The notes under the pieces are model-generated. The model was given only the letters and a program-made list of their open reading frames with translations, was not told where the DNA came from and ran no database searches. From positions 1 through 5,051 of the forward strand of contig CALFCS010000089.1 of NCBI GenBank assembly GCA_937950565.1: a DNA stretch of 5,051 nt, read 5' to 3'. This document shows positions 1 to 5,051 of the stretch, piece by piece. Position numbers and translations under genes: made by a program. Numbering within the stretch: position 1 is the stretch's first letter; each line of letters opens with the position of its first letter. This DNA is from an uncultured Lachnospiraceae bacterium. Its GTDB lineage: Bacteria > Bacillota > Clostridia > Lachnospirales > Lachnospiraceae.

Positions 1-144
1 TATGTGACCCGGAACAATCTCATTATAAGAGCTGACAATACCGACTAATGGTCTGTCCATCTCTTCCTTCGTCAGCCCAAGCGCATTAAATAAAGAACGG
101 TGCGGCGCCTGCTGCTTCCCTTTTGTAACTGTATCACTTCTCAT
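1..144 (-). CDS. ilvD: Dihydroxy-acid dehydratase, N-terminal fragment (runs off window)
   Basis: IlvD dehydrates 2,3-dihydroxy-3-methylbutanoate (and the isoleucine-pathway homologue) to the 2-keto acid in valine, leucine and isoleucine synthesis. It is a cytosolic Fe-S enzyme. Only the first 48 codons are inside the window. They read MRSDTVTKGKQQAPHRSLFN, then ALGLTKEEMDRP and end at LVGIVSSYNEIVPGHI, which is the characteristic IlvD start (HRSL, an LVGI..S.NEIVPGH block). The Fe-S cysteines lie further downstream, outside the window. The ATG at 144-142 has an ideal AGGAGG at 155-150, five bases upstream, so the start is secure. It follows leuB on the same strand after 89 bp, consistent with a leuB-ilvD branched-chain amino acid operon. 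A stem-loop sits immediately upstream of the ribosome binding site. Confidence 0.95.
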   Translation of the reverse strand, partial: MRSDTVTKGKQQAPHRSLFNALGLTKEEMDRPLVGIVSSYNEIVPGHI

Positions 145-157
145 ATTTACCTCCTGG

Positions 158-188
158 GGACGTAGTATGTCTTGAAAGGACTACGTCC
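158..188 (-). promoter_or_regulatory. Perfect stem-loop abutting the ilvD ribosome binding site
   Basis: A perfect 9-bp inverted repeat (GGACGTAGT at 158-166, ACTACGTCC at 180-188) encloses a 13-base loop. In the mRNA the stem ends two bases before the AGGAGG of ilvD. No U tract follows, so it is not a standard intrinsic terminator. It could stabilise or mark a processed 5' end of the ilvD message, tune initiation, or be a protein-binding site. Which of these applies is not decidable from sequence. Confidence 0.5.
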
Positions 189-233
189 TAAATCTACATT
201 TGCAGTTTACCTGATTATCATTTTATCCTGTTC

Positions 234-1316
234 TTAGATGAAGCTGCAGATCAGATCACCCATCTTGGCTGTGCCAACCTGTGTCTTTCCTTCGGACATG
301 ATATCAATCGTGCGGTATCCTTTCTTAAGGACTTCCGCAACTGCCGCCTCAATCGCATCTGCTTCTTCGTCCAGATCAAAACTGTATCTTAACATCATAG
401 CCGCGGACAAAATTGTAGCGATCGGATTGGCAATGCCTTTTCCTGCAATGTCCGGTGCGGAACCGCCGCTCGGCTCATAGAGACCGAATTTTGTCTCATT
501 CAGACTTGCACTTGCCAGCATTCCGATGGAGCCTGTCACCATACTTGCTTCATCTGAAAGAATATCCCCAAACATATTCTCTGTTAAAATCACATCAAAC
601 TGTCTCGGGTCTTTGACTAACTGCATTGCACAATTGTCTACCAGCATGTGTTCCAGCGTTACCTCCGGGTAATCTGCTGCCACTTCCTCAACAATCTTTC
701 TCCAAAGTCTGGAAGAATCTAACACATTTGCTTTGTCTACGCTTGTCACTTTCTTTCTGCGCTTCATTGCAATATCAAATCCACGCTTTGCAATCCTGCG
801 GATTTCATTTTCATTATATGTAAGAGAGTCGTATGCAGTCATCACACCATCCTCACATACGGTCTTCCTGTCTCCGAAGTACAAGCCTCCGGTCAGTTCT
901 CTCATAATCATCATATCAAAACCACCGTCTGTAATTTCTTCCTTAAGCGGGCATGCACCTTTCAGCTCGTCATACAGAACTGCCGGTCTTAAATTTGCAA
1001 AAAGATTTAATTCCTTACGGATTTTCAGAAGCCCTGCTTCCGGTCTCTTTGACGGTTCCAGCTGATACCACGGTGAAGTCTTCGCATCTCCGCCGATAGA
1101 GCCCAGCAGTACAGCGTCACACGCCTTTGCACTGGCAACTGTCTCATCAGTAAGTGGAATTCCATTCACATCAATCGATGCGCCTCCCATAAGAAGCTGG
1201 GTATACTCAATTGTATGATTGTAACGCGTTGCTGTCTTATCCAGAACCTTCATCGCTTCCGTTACAATCTCGGGACCGATTCCGTCCCCTTTAATCACTC
1301 CTATTTTTAAATTCAT
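234..1316 (-). CDS. leuB: 3-isopropylmalate dehydrogenase
   Basis: LeuB oxidises and decarboxylates (2R,3S)-3-isopropylmalate with NAD+ to 2-ketoisocaproate, the third step specific to leucine synthesis. It is a cytosolic homodimer needing Mg2+ or Mn2+. The 360-residue length is normal and the protein looks complete. Visible family features are the N-terminal GDGIGPEI (10-17), substrate-binding arginines R100, R110 and R139 (in MIMRELTGGLYFG), Y146, K195 in VDKANVLD, and metal/substrate aspartates D227, D251 and D255 (NMFGDILSDEA). The NAD-binding signature GSAPDIAGKGIANP is at 285-298. This pattern separates LeuB from isocitrate and tartrate dehydrogenases. The ATG at 1316 has a purine-rich GGAAGAGGA site just upstream. 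leuA, leuC and leuD are not adjacent here; ilvD follows downstream. It has its own promoter immediately upstream, next to the large palindromic element. Confidence 0.97.
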   Translation of the reverse strand: MNLKIGVIKGDGIGPEIVTEAMKVLDKTATRYNHTIEYTQLLMGGASIDVNGIPLTDETVASAKACDAVLLGSIGGDAKTSPWYQLEPSKRPEAGLLKIRKELNLFANLRPAVLYDELKGACPLKEEITDGGFDMMIMRELTGGLYFGDRKTVCEDGVMTAYDSLTYNENEIRRIAKRGFDIAMKRRKKVTSVDKANVLDSSRLWRKIVEEVAADYPEVTLEHMLVDNCAMQLVKDPRQFDVILTENMFGDILSDEASMVTGSIGMLASASLNETKFGLYEPSGGSAPDIAGKGIANPIATILSAAMMLRYSFDLDEEADAIEAAVAEVLKKGYRTIDIMSEGKTQVGTAKMGDLICSFI

Positions 1317-1363
1317 GGTTCCTCTTCCTTCCCAAACATCTACATAAAAAACCTATAGCAACT

Positions 1364-1392
1364 ATAATATCGCATTTTCATACATCTTTCAA
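1364..1392 (-). promoter_or_regulatory. Predicted sigma-A promoter of leuB
   Basis: On the minus strand, TTGAAA (1392-1387) is followed after exactly 17 bases by TATTAT (1369-1364), each one substitution from consensus. Transcription would start near 1357, giving a leader of roughly 40 bases. That is too short for a T-box or peptide-leader attenuator, the usual leucine controls in Firmicutes. The -35 lies about 30 bp downstream, in the direction of transcription, of the palindromic element's left end. Confidence 0.7.
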
Positions 1393-1412
1393 GACTGTAA
1401 TTTAACCAGTTT

Positions 1413-1419
1413 TGCAATT
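1413..1419. repeat. 7-bp direct repeat flanking the palindrome, left copy (TGCAATT)
   Basis: TGCAATT occurs here and again in the same orientation at 1937-1943, bracketing the palindromic element with only 2-3 bases between each copy and the GAGCTG/CAGCTC arm ends. The arrangement resembles a target-site duplication. Seven bases could recur by chance, but the position at both boundaries makes chance less attractive. Confidence 0.45.
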
Positions 1420-1421
1420 AA

Positions 1422-1673
1422 GAGCTGTAATTCCCTTCCATTTGGCCCGGTTCGCTGTCTGTGCACCCTTGGCCGATTGCCAATTGGGGCTGTGCAGTCT
1501 CTGACGTCCGTTGCAGATTTTTGCAGTTTTTTCGAGCATAGTGAACGTTGCTGTGCAATGTCTGAGCGTCATTATGAGGCGTAGCGTAAAAGGGGCAGTC
1601 TGCTGTCAATCGACAATCTTAACAGACATTTACGAAACAAAGCCAGAGATGTTTTATAGCTGTGGTTTGTCTC
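1422..1673 (+). repeat. Left arm of the giant inverted repeat
   Basis: This 252-base arm starts GAGCTGTAATTCCC and ends TGTGGTTTGTCTC. It is closely matched by the reverse complement of the right arm. Reading frames in the arm (for example the minus-strand frame at 1418-1609) have no ribosome binding site or recognisable domain and appear to be by-products of the repeat. Confidence 0.9.
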
Positions 1674-1686
1674 AAGCTCGGACAGC

Positions 1687-1933
1687 GAGACAAACCACAG
1701 TTCATCTCTGGCTATTTGTTTCGAATGTCTGTAACAGATGTCTCAAATGACAGCAGACTGCCCCTTTTACGCTACGCCCATAATGACTGCGAGTTTGCTA
1801 AAGCAACGTTCAATAAACGGCGGAGAAAAAGCAAAAAAATCAATCGGACGTCGGAGACTGCACAGCCCCAATTGGCAATCGGCCAAGGGTACACAGACAG
1901 CGAACCGGGCAAAGCGGAAGGGAATCACAGCTC
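1687..1933 (-). repeat. Right arm of the giant inverted repeat, overlapping the end of deoD
   Basis: This 247-base arm, read as reverse complement, starts GAGCTGTGATTCCC and ends CTGTGGTTTGTCTC, mirroring the left arm. Positions 1925-1933 are also the last two sense codons and the TGA of deoD, so the gene runs directly into the repeat. Confidence 0.9.
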
Positions 1934-2623
1934 CAGTGCAATTTCCATCATCTGGTTAAATCCAGTCTCTCTTTCTTTGGCGCTCAGCGATGCTTCTTTG
2001 TACAGATGATCCGAAACGGTAAGAATGCACAGCGCCTTCTTTCCCGCCCTTGCCGCATTCATATAAAGAGCCGCCGCTTCCATCTCAATTGCCAGCACTC
2101 CCATACGTCTCCAGCGGTCATTAAAATCTTCCCTGTCATGATAGAACACATCCGAAGACAATATATTTCCAACCTTTACATTTGCACCCTTTTCCCTTGC
2201 AAGGTTCACAGCCTTTTCTAAAAGTCCATAATCCGGTATCGGAGCAAAAGTGCCCGGAATCTGATACTGCTCCGCATAATTGGAGTTCGTGCATGCTCCC
2301 ATGCCGATAACAATATCCATCACATTTACGTCATCCTGCAGACCGCCCGCAGAACCAATACGGATAATCTGGTCTACATCATAAAAATGATACAGCTCAT
2401 AACTATAGATTCCAATCGAAGGCATTCCCATGCCTCCGCCCATAACAGAAATCTCCTTTCCTTTATATGTTCCGGTATAACCGAACATATTTCTAACAGT
2501 ATTAAAGCAGACTGCATTTTCCAGATACGTATCTGCAATATATTTTGCCCGAAGCGGGTCCCCCGGCATCAGCACTGTTTTTGCAATCTGTCCTTTTTCT
2601 GCTGCATTATGTGGTGTTCCCAT
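1925..2623 (-). CDS. deoD: Purine-nucleoside phosphorylase, DeoD type, with altered C-terminus
   Basis: DeoD cleaves purine (deoxy)nucleosides with phosphate to the free base and (deoxy)ribose-1-phosphate, a cytosolic step of purine salvage. The 232-residue protein carries the full active-site set, each one residue later than in the E. coli enzyme: H5, G21 and R25 (MPGDPLR), R44, R88 and S91 (phosphate), E180-M181-E182 (nucleoside ribose and base region), and catalytic D205 and R218. The type is therefore the hexameric, broad-specificity one. The start ATG at 2623 has AGGAGG at 2636-2631. The start lies inside the 3' end of the upstream acetyltransferase gene. The last residues (IALEL) and the TGA fall at the edge of the large palindrome. 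E. coli DeoD continues several residues further, so the tail appears shortened or rewritten, though the active site is untouched and the enzyme should work. Confidence 0.96.
   Translation of the reverse strand: MGTPHNAAEKGQIAKTVLMPGDPLRAKYIADTYLENAVCFNTVRNMFGYTGTYKGKEISVMGGGMGMPSIGIYSYELYHFYDVDQIIRIGSAGGLQDDVNVMDIVIGMGACTNSNYAEQYQIPGTFAPIPDYGLLEKAVNLAREKGANVKVGNILSSDVFYHDREDFNDRWRRMGVLAIEMEAAALYMNAARAGKKALCILTVSDHLYKEASLSAKERETGFNQMMEIALEL
1937..1943. repeat. 7-bp direct repeat flanking the palindrome, right copy (TGCAATT)
   Basis: This is the partner of the copy at 1413-1419. It lies inside deoD, covering the ATT and GCA codons for I228 and A229. Joining the two copies in silico places the sequence left of the element in frame with deoD, giving K-L-V-K-L-Q-S and then TGA at 1391-1389, a predicted 236-residue ancestral protein. 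Confidence 0.45.
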
Positions 2624-3177
2624 AAATTTTCCTCCTTTAAAATGTTTCCATACTCTTCTCTCGTAAGACAGGTAATATGTTCTGTGCGAATATCATCCAT
2701 CAATTCCCAGTAAATATCTTTATTCGTATGATGATATGTAAATCCACACTTCTCTTGCACCCGTTTGGATTTGATGTTACCGTCAAAATAGCCACACCAG
2801 ATTTTCTCCAGTTTTAAATCTTCAAAACCATGCCGCTGTAGTTCTCTTACTGCTTCCGGAATGTACCCATGACCCCAGAAGGGTACTCCGATCCAGTATC
2901 CGATTTCTCCTTCCGTTTCCGCTAATCCAAGATTACTTGCATCCCCTGTCATCAATCCGATACTGCCGATTGCTTTGTTGTCCTCTTTTAAACATACGGC
3001 GTAGGTCTCATCTGCGGATAGTACAGTTTTGATAATTTCTCTGCTGTTTTCCACACTGGTATGCACAGGCCATCCTGCAATCGGTCCGACCTCCGGATCC
3101 TTTGCATATTTGTATAAATCCTCTGCATCTGATTCCTGCCACGGGCGAAGAATCAGCCGTTCTGTTTCTAAATGCAT
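2569..3177 (-). CDS. GNAT-family N-acetyltransferase (RimJ/RimL-like)
   Basis: This is a probable cytosolic acetyl-CoA-dependent N-acetyltransferase of the Acetyltransf_3 (RimJ/RimL) type. The substrate cannot be named. The N-terminus LETERLILRPWQESDAEDLY (3-22) is the classic first strand and helix. A central strand at about 70-75 (IGSIGL) and EIGYWIG (91-97) precede the acetyl-CoA pyrophosphate loop WGHGYIPEA (101-109). NIKSKRVQEKCGF (134-146) is the conserved motif-B region, followed by the last strand near 155-160. The ATG at 3177 has AAGGAGGG at 3193-3186. At 202 residues it is longer than many relatives (about 170-185). The excess is a polar tail from about residue 180, and the coding end overlaps deoD by 55 bp, including the deoD ribosome binding site. 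This suggests co-transcription and possibly translational coupling with deoD, or a 3' extension through loss of an earlier stop. Confidence 0.88.
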   Translation of the reverse strand: MHLETERLILRPWQESDAEDLYKYAKDPEVGPIAGWPVHTSVENSREIIKTVLSADETYAVCLKEDNKAIGSIGLMTGDASNLGLAETEGEIGYWIGVPFWGHGYIPEAVRELQRHGFEDLKLEKIWCGYFDGNIKSKRVQEKCGFTYHHTNKDIYWELMDDIRTEHITCLTREEYGNILKEENLWEHHIMQQKKDRLQKQC

Positions 3178-3200
3178 TTTATCATCCCTCCTTAACCATT

Positions 3201-3229
3201 ATTATATTGGACTGCATCGGATAAAACAA
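3201..3229 (-). promoter_or_regulatory. Predicted sigma-A promoter of the acetyltransferase-deoD unit
   Basis: On the minus strand, TTGTTT (3229-3224) is followed after 17 bases by a perfect TATAAT (3206-3201). The start would fall near 3194, just before the AAGGAGGG at 3193-3186, so the mRNA leader would be only about 15-20 bases. The promoter lies immediately after the pflA terminator, separating the two transcription units. Confidence 0.7.
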
Positions 3230-3237
3230 TACGATAT

Positions 3238-3283
3238 GCAAAAAAGAAACTGGGAATCAGCAGATTCCCAGCCTCTTTTTTGC
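3238..3283 (-). terminator. Intrinsic terminator of the pflB-pflA operon, overlapping the pflA 3' end
   Basis: A perfect 9-bp GC-rich stem (3250-3258 with 3263-3271, loop AGCA) is followed on the minus strand by TTTCTTTTTT. The flanking A/T tracts also pair (GCAAAAAAGA at 3238-3247 with 3274-3283), so the hairpin could be extended and is nearly symmetrical. The stop codon of pflA (3257-3259) lies at the loop, and the codons for its last eight or nine residues form one strand of the stem. Confidence 0.88.
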
Positions 3284-3985
3284 ATTCTCCACCCGGTCGG
3301 CGCCTGGCGGGTCAATTCCATCAAGGGGATAGTCAAGTCCCAGTTCCTTCCATTTATATACACCCAATGTATGATATGGAAGAACCTCAACCCTTTCTAC
3401 ATTATCCAGGGTTTCAATAAATTCATGGAGTCTGTCAAGATACTCATCTTTGTCACTTCGCTCCGGCACAAGGACATGCCGAATCCATACTGGTTTTCCA
3501 ATATCTGACAAATATCTGGCCAGTTCCAGAATATTGGTATTTGTCTGACCGGTCAATATCCGGTGCTGCTCCTCATCTATATGCTTAATGTCCAGAAGCA
3601 CCAGATCTGTGAACTTCATCAGTTCTTCAAACTTTCCAAAAAACGGCTCCTCTTTTGTAAATGGATTTCCACTTGTATCTATAACCGTGTGGATTCCTTC
3701 CTGTTTGGCCCTCTTAAAAAGTTCTAACAAAAAATCAATCTGTAGAAGCGGTTCGCCGCCACTGACGGTAATACCGCCCTCACTTCCCCAGTAAGAGCGG
3801 TATCTTATCGCTTTTTCAATAAGTTCATCCGCAGTGTACGCTGTTCCCGACTGCATATTCCAGGTATCCGGATTATGGCAGAACTGGCAGCGCATTGCGC
3901 AGCCGGAAGTAAAAATAATATATCTAACTCCCGGACCGTCTACAGAGCCAAAACTTTCCAGAGAATGTATATATCCCTTTGTCAT
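3257..3985 (-). CDS. pflA: Pyruvate formate-lyase activating enzyme (radical SAM)
   Basis: PflA uses a [4Fe-4S] cluster and S-adenosylmethionine to abstract hydrogen from the C-terminal glycine of pyruvate formate-lyase, creating the glycyl radical that makes it active. It acts in the cytosol under anaerobic conditions. The 242-residue length is typical. Visible motifs are G13 to R21 (GSVDGPGVR), the cluster cysteines C29, C33 and C36 (CAMRCQFC) followed by HNPDTW, and the SAM-binding GGEP at 76-79. There is no extra ferredoxin-like insert between the radical SAM motif and GGEP, which fits PflA rather than the larger activases of other glycyl radical enzymes. The ATG at 3985 has AAGGAGG at 3997-3991. 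It follows pflB by 26 bp on the same strand, as expected for co-transcription, and the transcript ends in the terminator that overlaps its last codons. Confidence 0.96.
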   Translation of the reverse strand: MTKGYIHSLESFGSVDGPGVRYIIFTSGCAMRCQFCHNPDTWNMQSGTAYTADELIEKAIRYRSYWGSEGGITVSGGEPLLQIDFLLELFKRAKQEGIHTVIDTSGNPFTKEEPFFGKFEELMKFTDLVLLDIKHIDEEQHRILTGQTNTNILELARYLSDIGKPVWIRHVLVPERSDKDEYLDRLHEFIETLDNVERVEVLPYHTLGVYKWKELGLDYPLDGIDPPGADRVENAKKRLGIC

Positions 3986-4011
3986 TCTGGCCTCCTTCTA
4001 TTCTAATGAAT

Positions 4012-5051
4012 CTACATCTGCTTGTGGCAGGTACGGGAAATTACATCCAGCTGCTGCTCACGTGTCAGATCAATAAATTTAACCGCATAACCGGATACAC
4101 GGATTGTAAAGTTTGCATATTCCGGTTTCTCCGGATGTTCCATTGCATCGATCAGTTTCTCTGTACCAAATACATTTACATTCAGATGATGTGCTCCTCT
4201 GCTGAAATATCCGTCCATAACCTGTACAAGGTTGTTTACACGCTCCTCATCGCTGTGTCCGAGCGCATCCGGGCTGATGGTCTGCGTATTGGAAATACCG
4301 TCAAGCGCAAGCTCATACGGCAGCTTCGCAACAGAATTAAGAGAAGCAAGAAGCCCGTTCCTCTCTGCACCGTAAGACGGATTTGCTCCCGGTGATAACG
4401 GCTCGCCGCCCTTTCTTCCATCCGGAAGGGAACCGGTTGCCTTACCATATACAACGTTAGATGTAATTGTAAGGATAGATGTCGTCGGCTCTGAATTTCT
4501 GTAAGTATGGCATTTATTTAATTTGTGCATAAATGTCTTCAGAAGCCAGATTGCAAGCTGGTCTGCTCTGTCATCATCATTACCGTATCTTGGGAAATCA
4601 CCCTCGATTTCGAAGTCTACTGCAACGCCGTCCTCATCACGGATTGGTTTTACCTTTGCATACTTGATCGCGCACAGGGAATCAATCACATGTGAAAATC
4701 CTGCGATACCTGTCGCAAAAGTACGTCTTACATTCGTATCGATCAGAGCCATCTCTGCTGCCTCATAATTATATTTATCATGCATATAATGAATCATATT
4801 CAGGGTGTCTACATATAACTTAGACAGCCAGTCCATCATCTCATCATAACGCTCCATTACTTCATCGTAATCAAGATATTCTGAAGTAATCGGTCTGTAT
4901 GCCGGTCCTACCTGCTGTTTTGACTTCTCATCTACACCACCGTTGATTGCATATAACAGACATTTTGCAAGGTTTGCACGTGCCCCAAAGAACTGGATTT
5001 CTTTACCTGTCTGGGTTGCAGATACACAACAGCAGATAGAATAATCATCGC
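4012..5051 (-). CDS. pflB: Formate C-acetyltransferase (pyruvate formate-lyase), C-terminal part
   Basis: PFL converts pyruvate and CoA to acetyl-CoA and formate, the main oxygen-sensitive pyruvate cleavage of mixed-acid fermentation. The window holds the last 345 residues and the TAG stop. The N-terminal part lies beyond position 5051. The frame stays open past the internal ATG at 4857, and the extra codons read SICCCVS, QFFGARANLAK and YAINGGVDEK, all typical PFL, so 4857 is not the start. The catalytic cysteine pair (C418-C419 in E. coli) corresponds to the last two of three consecutive cysteines at 5034-5026. The glycyl radical site is in RVSGYAV, with the glycine codon at 4092-4090. Compared with E. 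coli the GYFSRGAHHLNVNV region is about five residues shorter. pflA lies 26 bp downstream. Any promoter is outside the window. Confidence 0.97.
   Translation of the reverse strand, partial: DDYSICCCVSATQTGKEIQFFGARANLAKCLLYAINGGVDEKSKQQVGPAYRPITSEYLDYDEVMERYDEMMDWLSKLYVDTLNMIHYMHDKYNYEAAEMALIDTNVRRTFATGIAGFSHVIDSLCAIKYAKVKPIRDEDGVAVDFEIEGDFPRYGNDDDRADQLAIWLLKTFMHKLNKCHTYRNSEPTTSILTITSNVVYGKATGSLPDGRKGGEPLSPGANPSYGAERNGLLASLNSVAKLPYELALDGISNTQTISPDALGHSDEERVNNLVQVMDGYFSRGAHHLNVNVFGTEKLIDAMEHPEKPEYANFTIRVSGYAVKFIDLTREQQLDVISRTCHKQM

Larger units (their letters stand above)
1420..1936. mobile_element. Putative non-autonomous palindromic (MITE-like) element of about 517 bp
   Basis: The whole stretch between deoD and the leuB promoter is one imperfect inverted repeat. 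Arms of about 250 bp meet at a 13-base loop (1674-1686). The best-paired blocks are 1445-1500 against 1855-1910 (55 of 56 bases), 1578-1608 against 1748-1778 (31 of 31) and the apical 1660-1673 against 1687-1700 (14 of 14). The zone 1511-1577 versus about 1779-1850 is more diverged. No transposase, reverse transcriptase or other recognisable protein is encoded, so any mobility would depend on a helper elsewhere. It is flanked by TGCAATT direct repeats, and its right end provides the final codons and stop of deoD. The alternative is a locus-specific inverted duplication rather than a dispersed element. The palindrome is certain; its mobile nature is inference. Confidence 0.55.

Noticed and set aside
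733..1065. Plus-strand open frames opposite leuB, deoD, pflA and pflB
   Set aside because: All are antisense to well-supported genes, without ribosome binding sites or recognisable motifs. They are shadow frames.
1317..1360. T-box or leader-peptide attenuator upstream of leuB
   Set aside because: The predicted leader is about 40 bases and shows no anti-terminator/terminator pair and no leucine-rich small frame.
1418..1609. Minus-strand 63-residue open frame in the left arm
   Set aside because: It shares a peptide (SETAQPQLAIGQG and following residues) with a plus-strand frame in the other arm simply because the arms are inverted copies. There is no ribosome binding site, no domain and no start context. 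It could be misannotated as a hypothetical protein wherever the repeat occurs.
1422..1933. CRISPR array, retron or group II intron as the explanation of the repeat
   Set aside because: There are only two inverted arms, with no regularly spaced direct repeats, no reverse transcriptase and no recognisable intron domain V-like ending next to a coding frame.
1662..2009. Plus-strand 115-residue open frame across the right arm into deoD
   Set aside because: It lies antisense to deoD for its last third, and the rest is the mirror of the left-arm frame. It has no ribosome binding site and no recognisable domain.
4012..4857. pflB starting at the internal ATG at 4857
   Set aside because: The frame continues upstream to the window edge with clear PFL sequence, including the catalytic cysteines, so that ATG is an internal methionine.

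Overview
The window looks like a chromosomal segment from an anaerobic Firmicute, most likely a Lachnospiraceae/Clostridium cluster XIVa gut bacterium. The basis is the low-to-moderate GC content, strong AGGAGG ribosome binding sites, an oxygen-sensitive pyruvate formate-lyase with its activase, and a leuB-ilvD gene pair. The family assignment is inference from protein character, not a database match. All six recognisable genes lie on the minus strand, so transcription runs from high to low coordinates.

In transcription order: (1) the C-terminal 345 residues of pyruvate formate-lyase (pflB, cut by the window edge), then pflA 26 bp downstream, ending in a strong intrinsic terminator whose stem also encodes the last residues of PflA. 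(2) A sigma-A-type promoter, then a RimJ/RimL-like GNAT acetyltransferase whose 3' end overlaps the start of deoD (purine nucleoside phosphorylase) by 55 bp, probably one short operon. (3) A roughly 510-bp intergenic block (about 1422-1933) that is one huge imperfect palindrome with arms of about 250 bp. Its right end supplies the last codons and stop of deoD. (4) A TTGAAA-17-TATTAT promoter, leuB (3-isopropylmalate dehydrogenase), an 89-bp gap with a perfect 9-bp stem-loop directly upstream of the next ribosome binding site, and the first 48 codons of ilvD (dihydroxy-acid dehydratase).

The genes are housekeeping: mixed-acid fermentation (pflB/pflA), purine salvage (deoD) and branched-chain amino acid synthesis (leuB/ilvD). 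The most unusual object is the giant palindrome between deoD and leuB. It has no transposase and no convincing protein. It is flanked by a 7-bp direct repeat (TGCAATT). If the block between the repeats plus one repeat copy is removed in silico, deoD continues in frame for seven more codons to a TGA, giving 236 residues, within the usual DeoD range. This suggests a non-autonomous, MITE-like palindromic element that landed in the deoD tail just upstream of the leuB promoter. The flanks also carry a shorter inverted repeat, so the target may itself have been a hairpin. If transcribed from deoD, the element would form a very long RNA hairpin.
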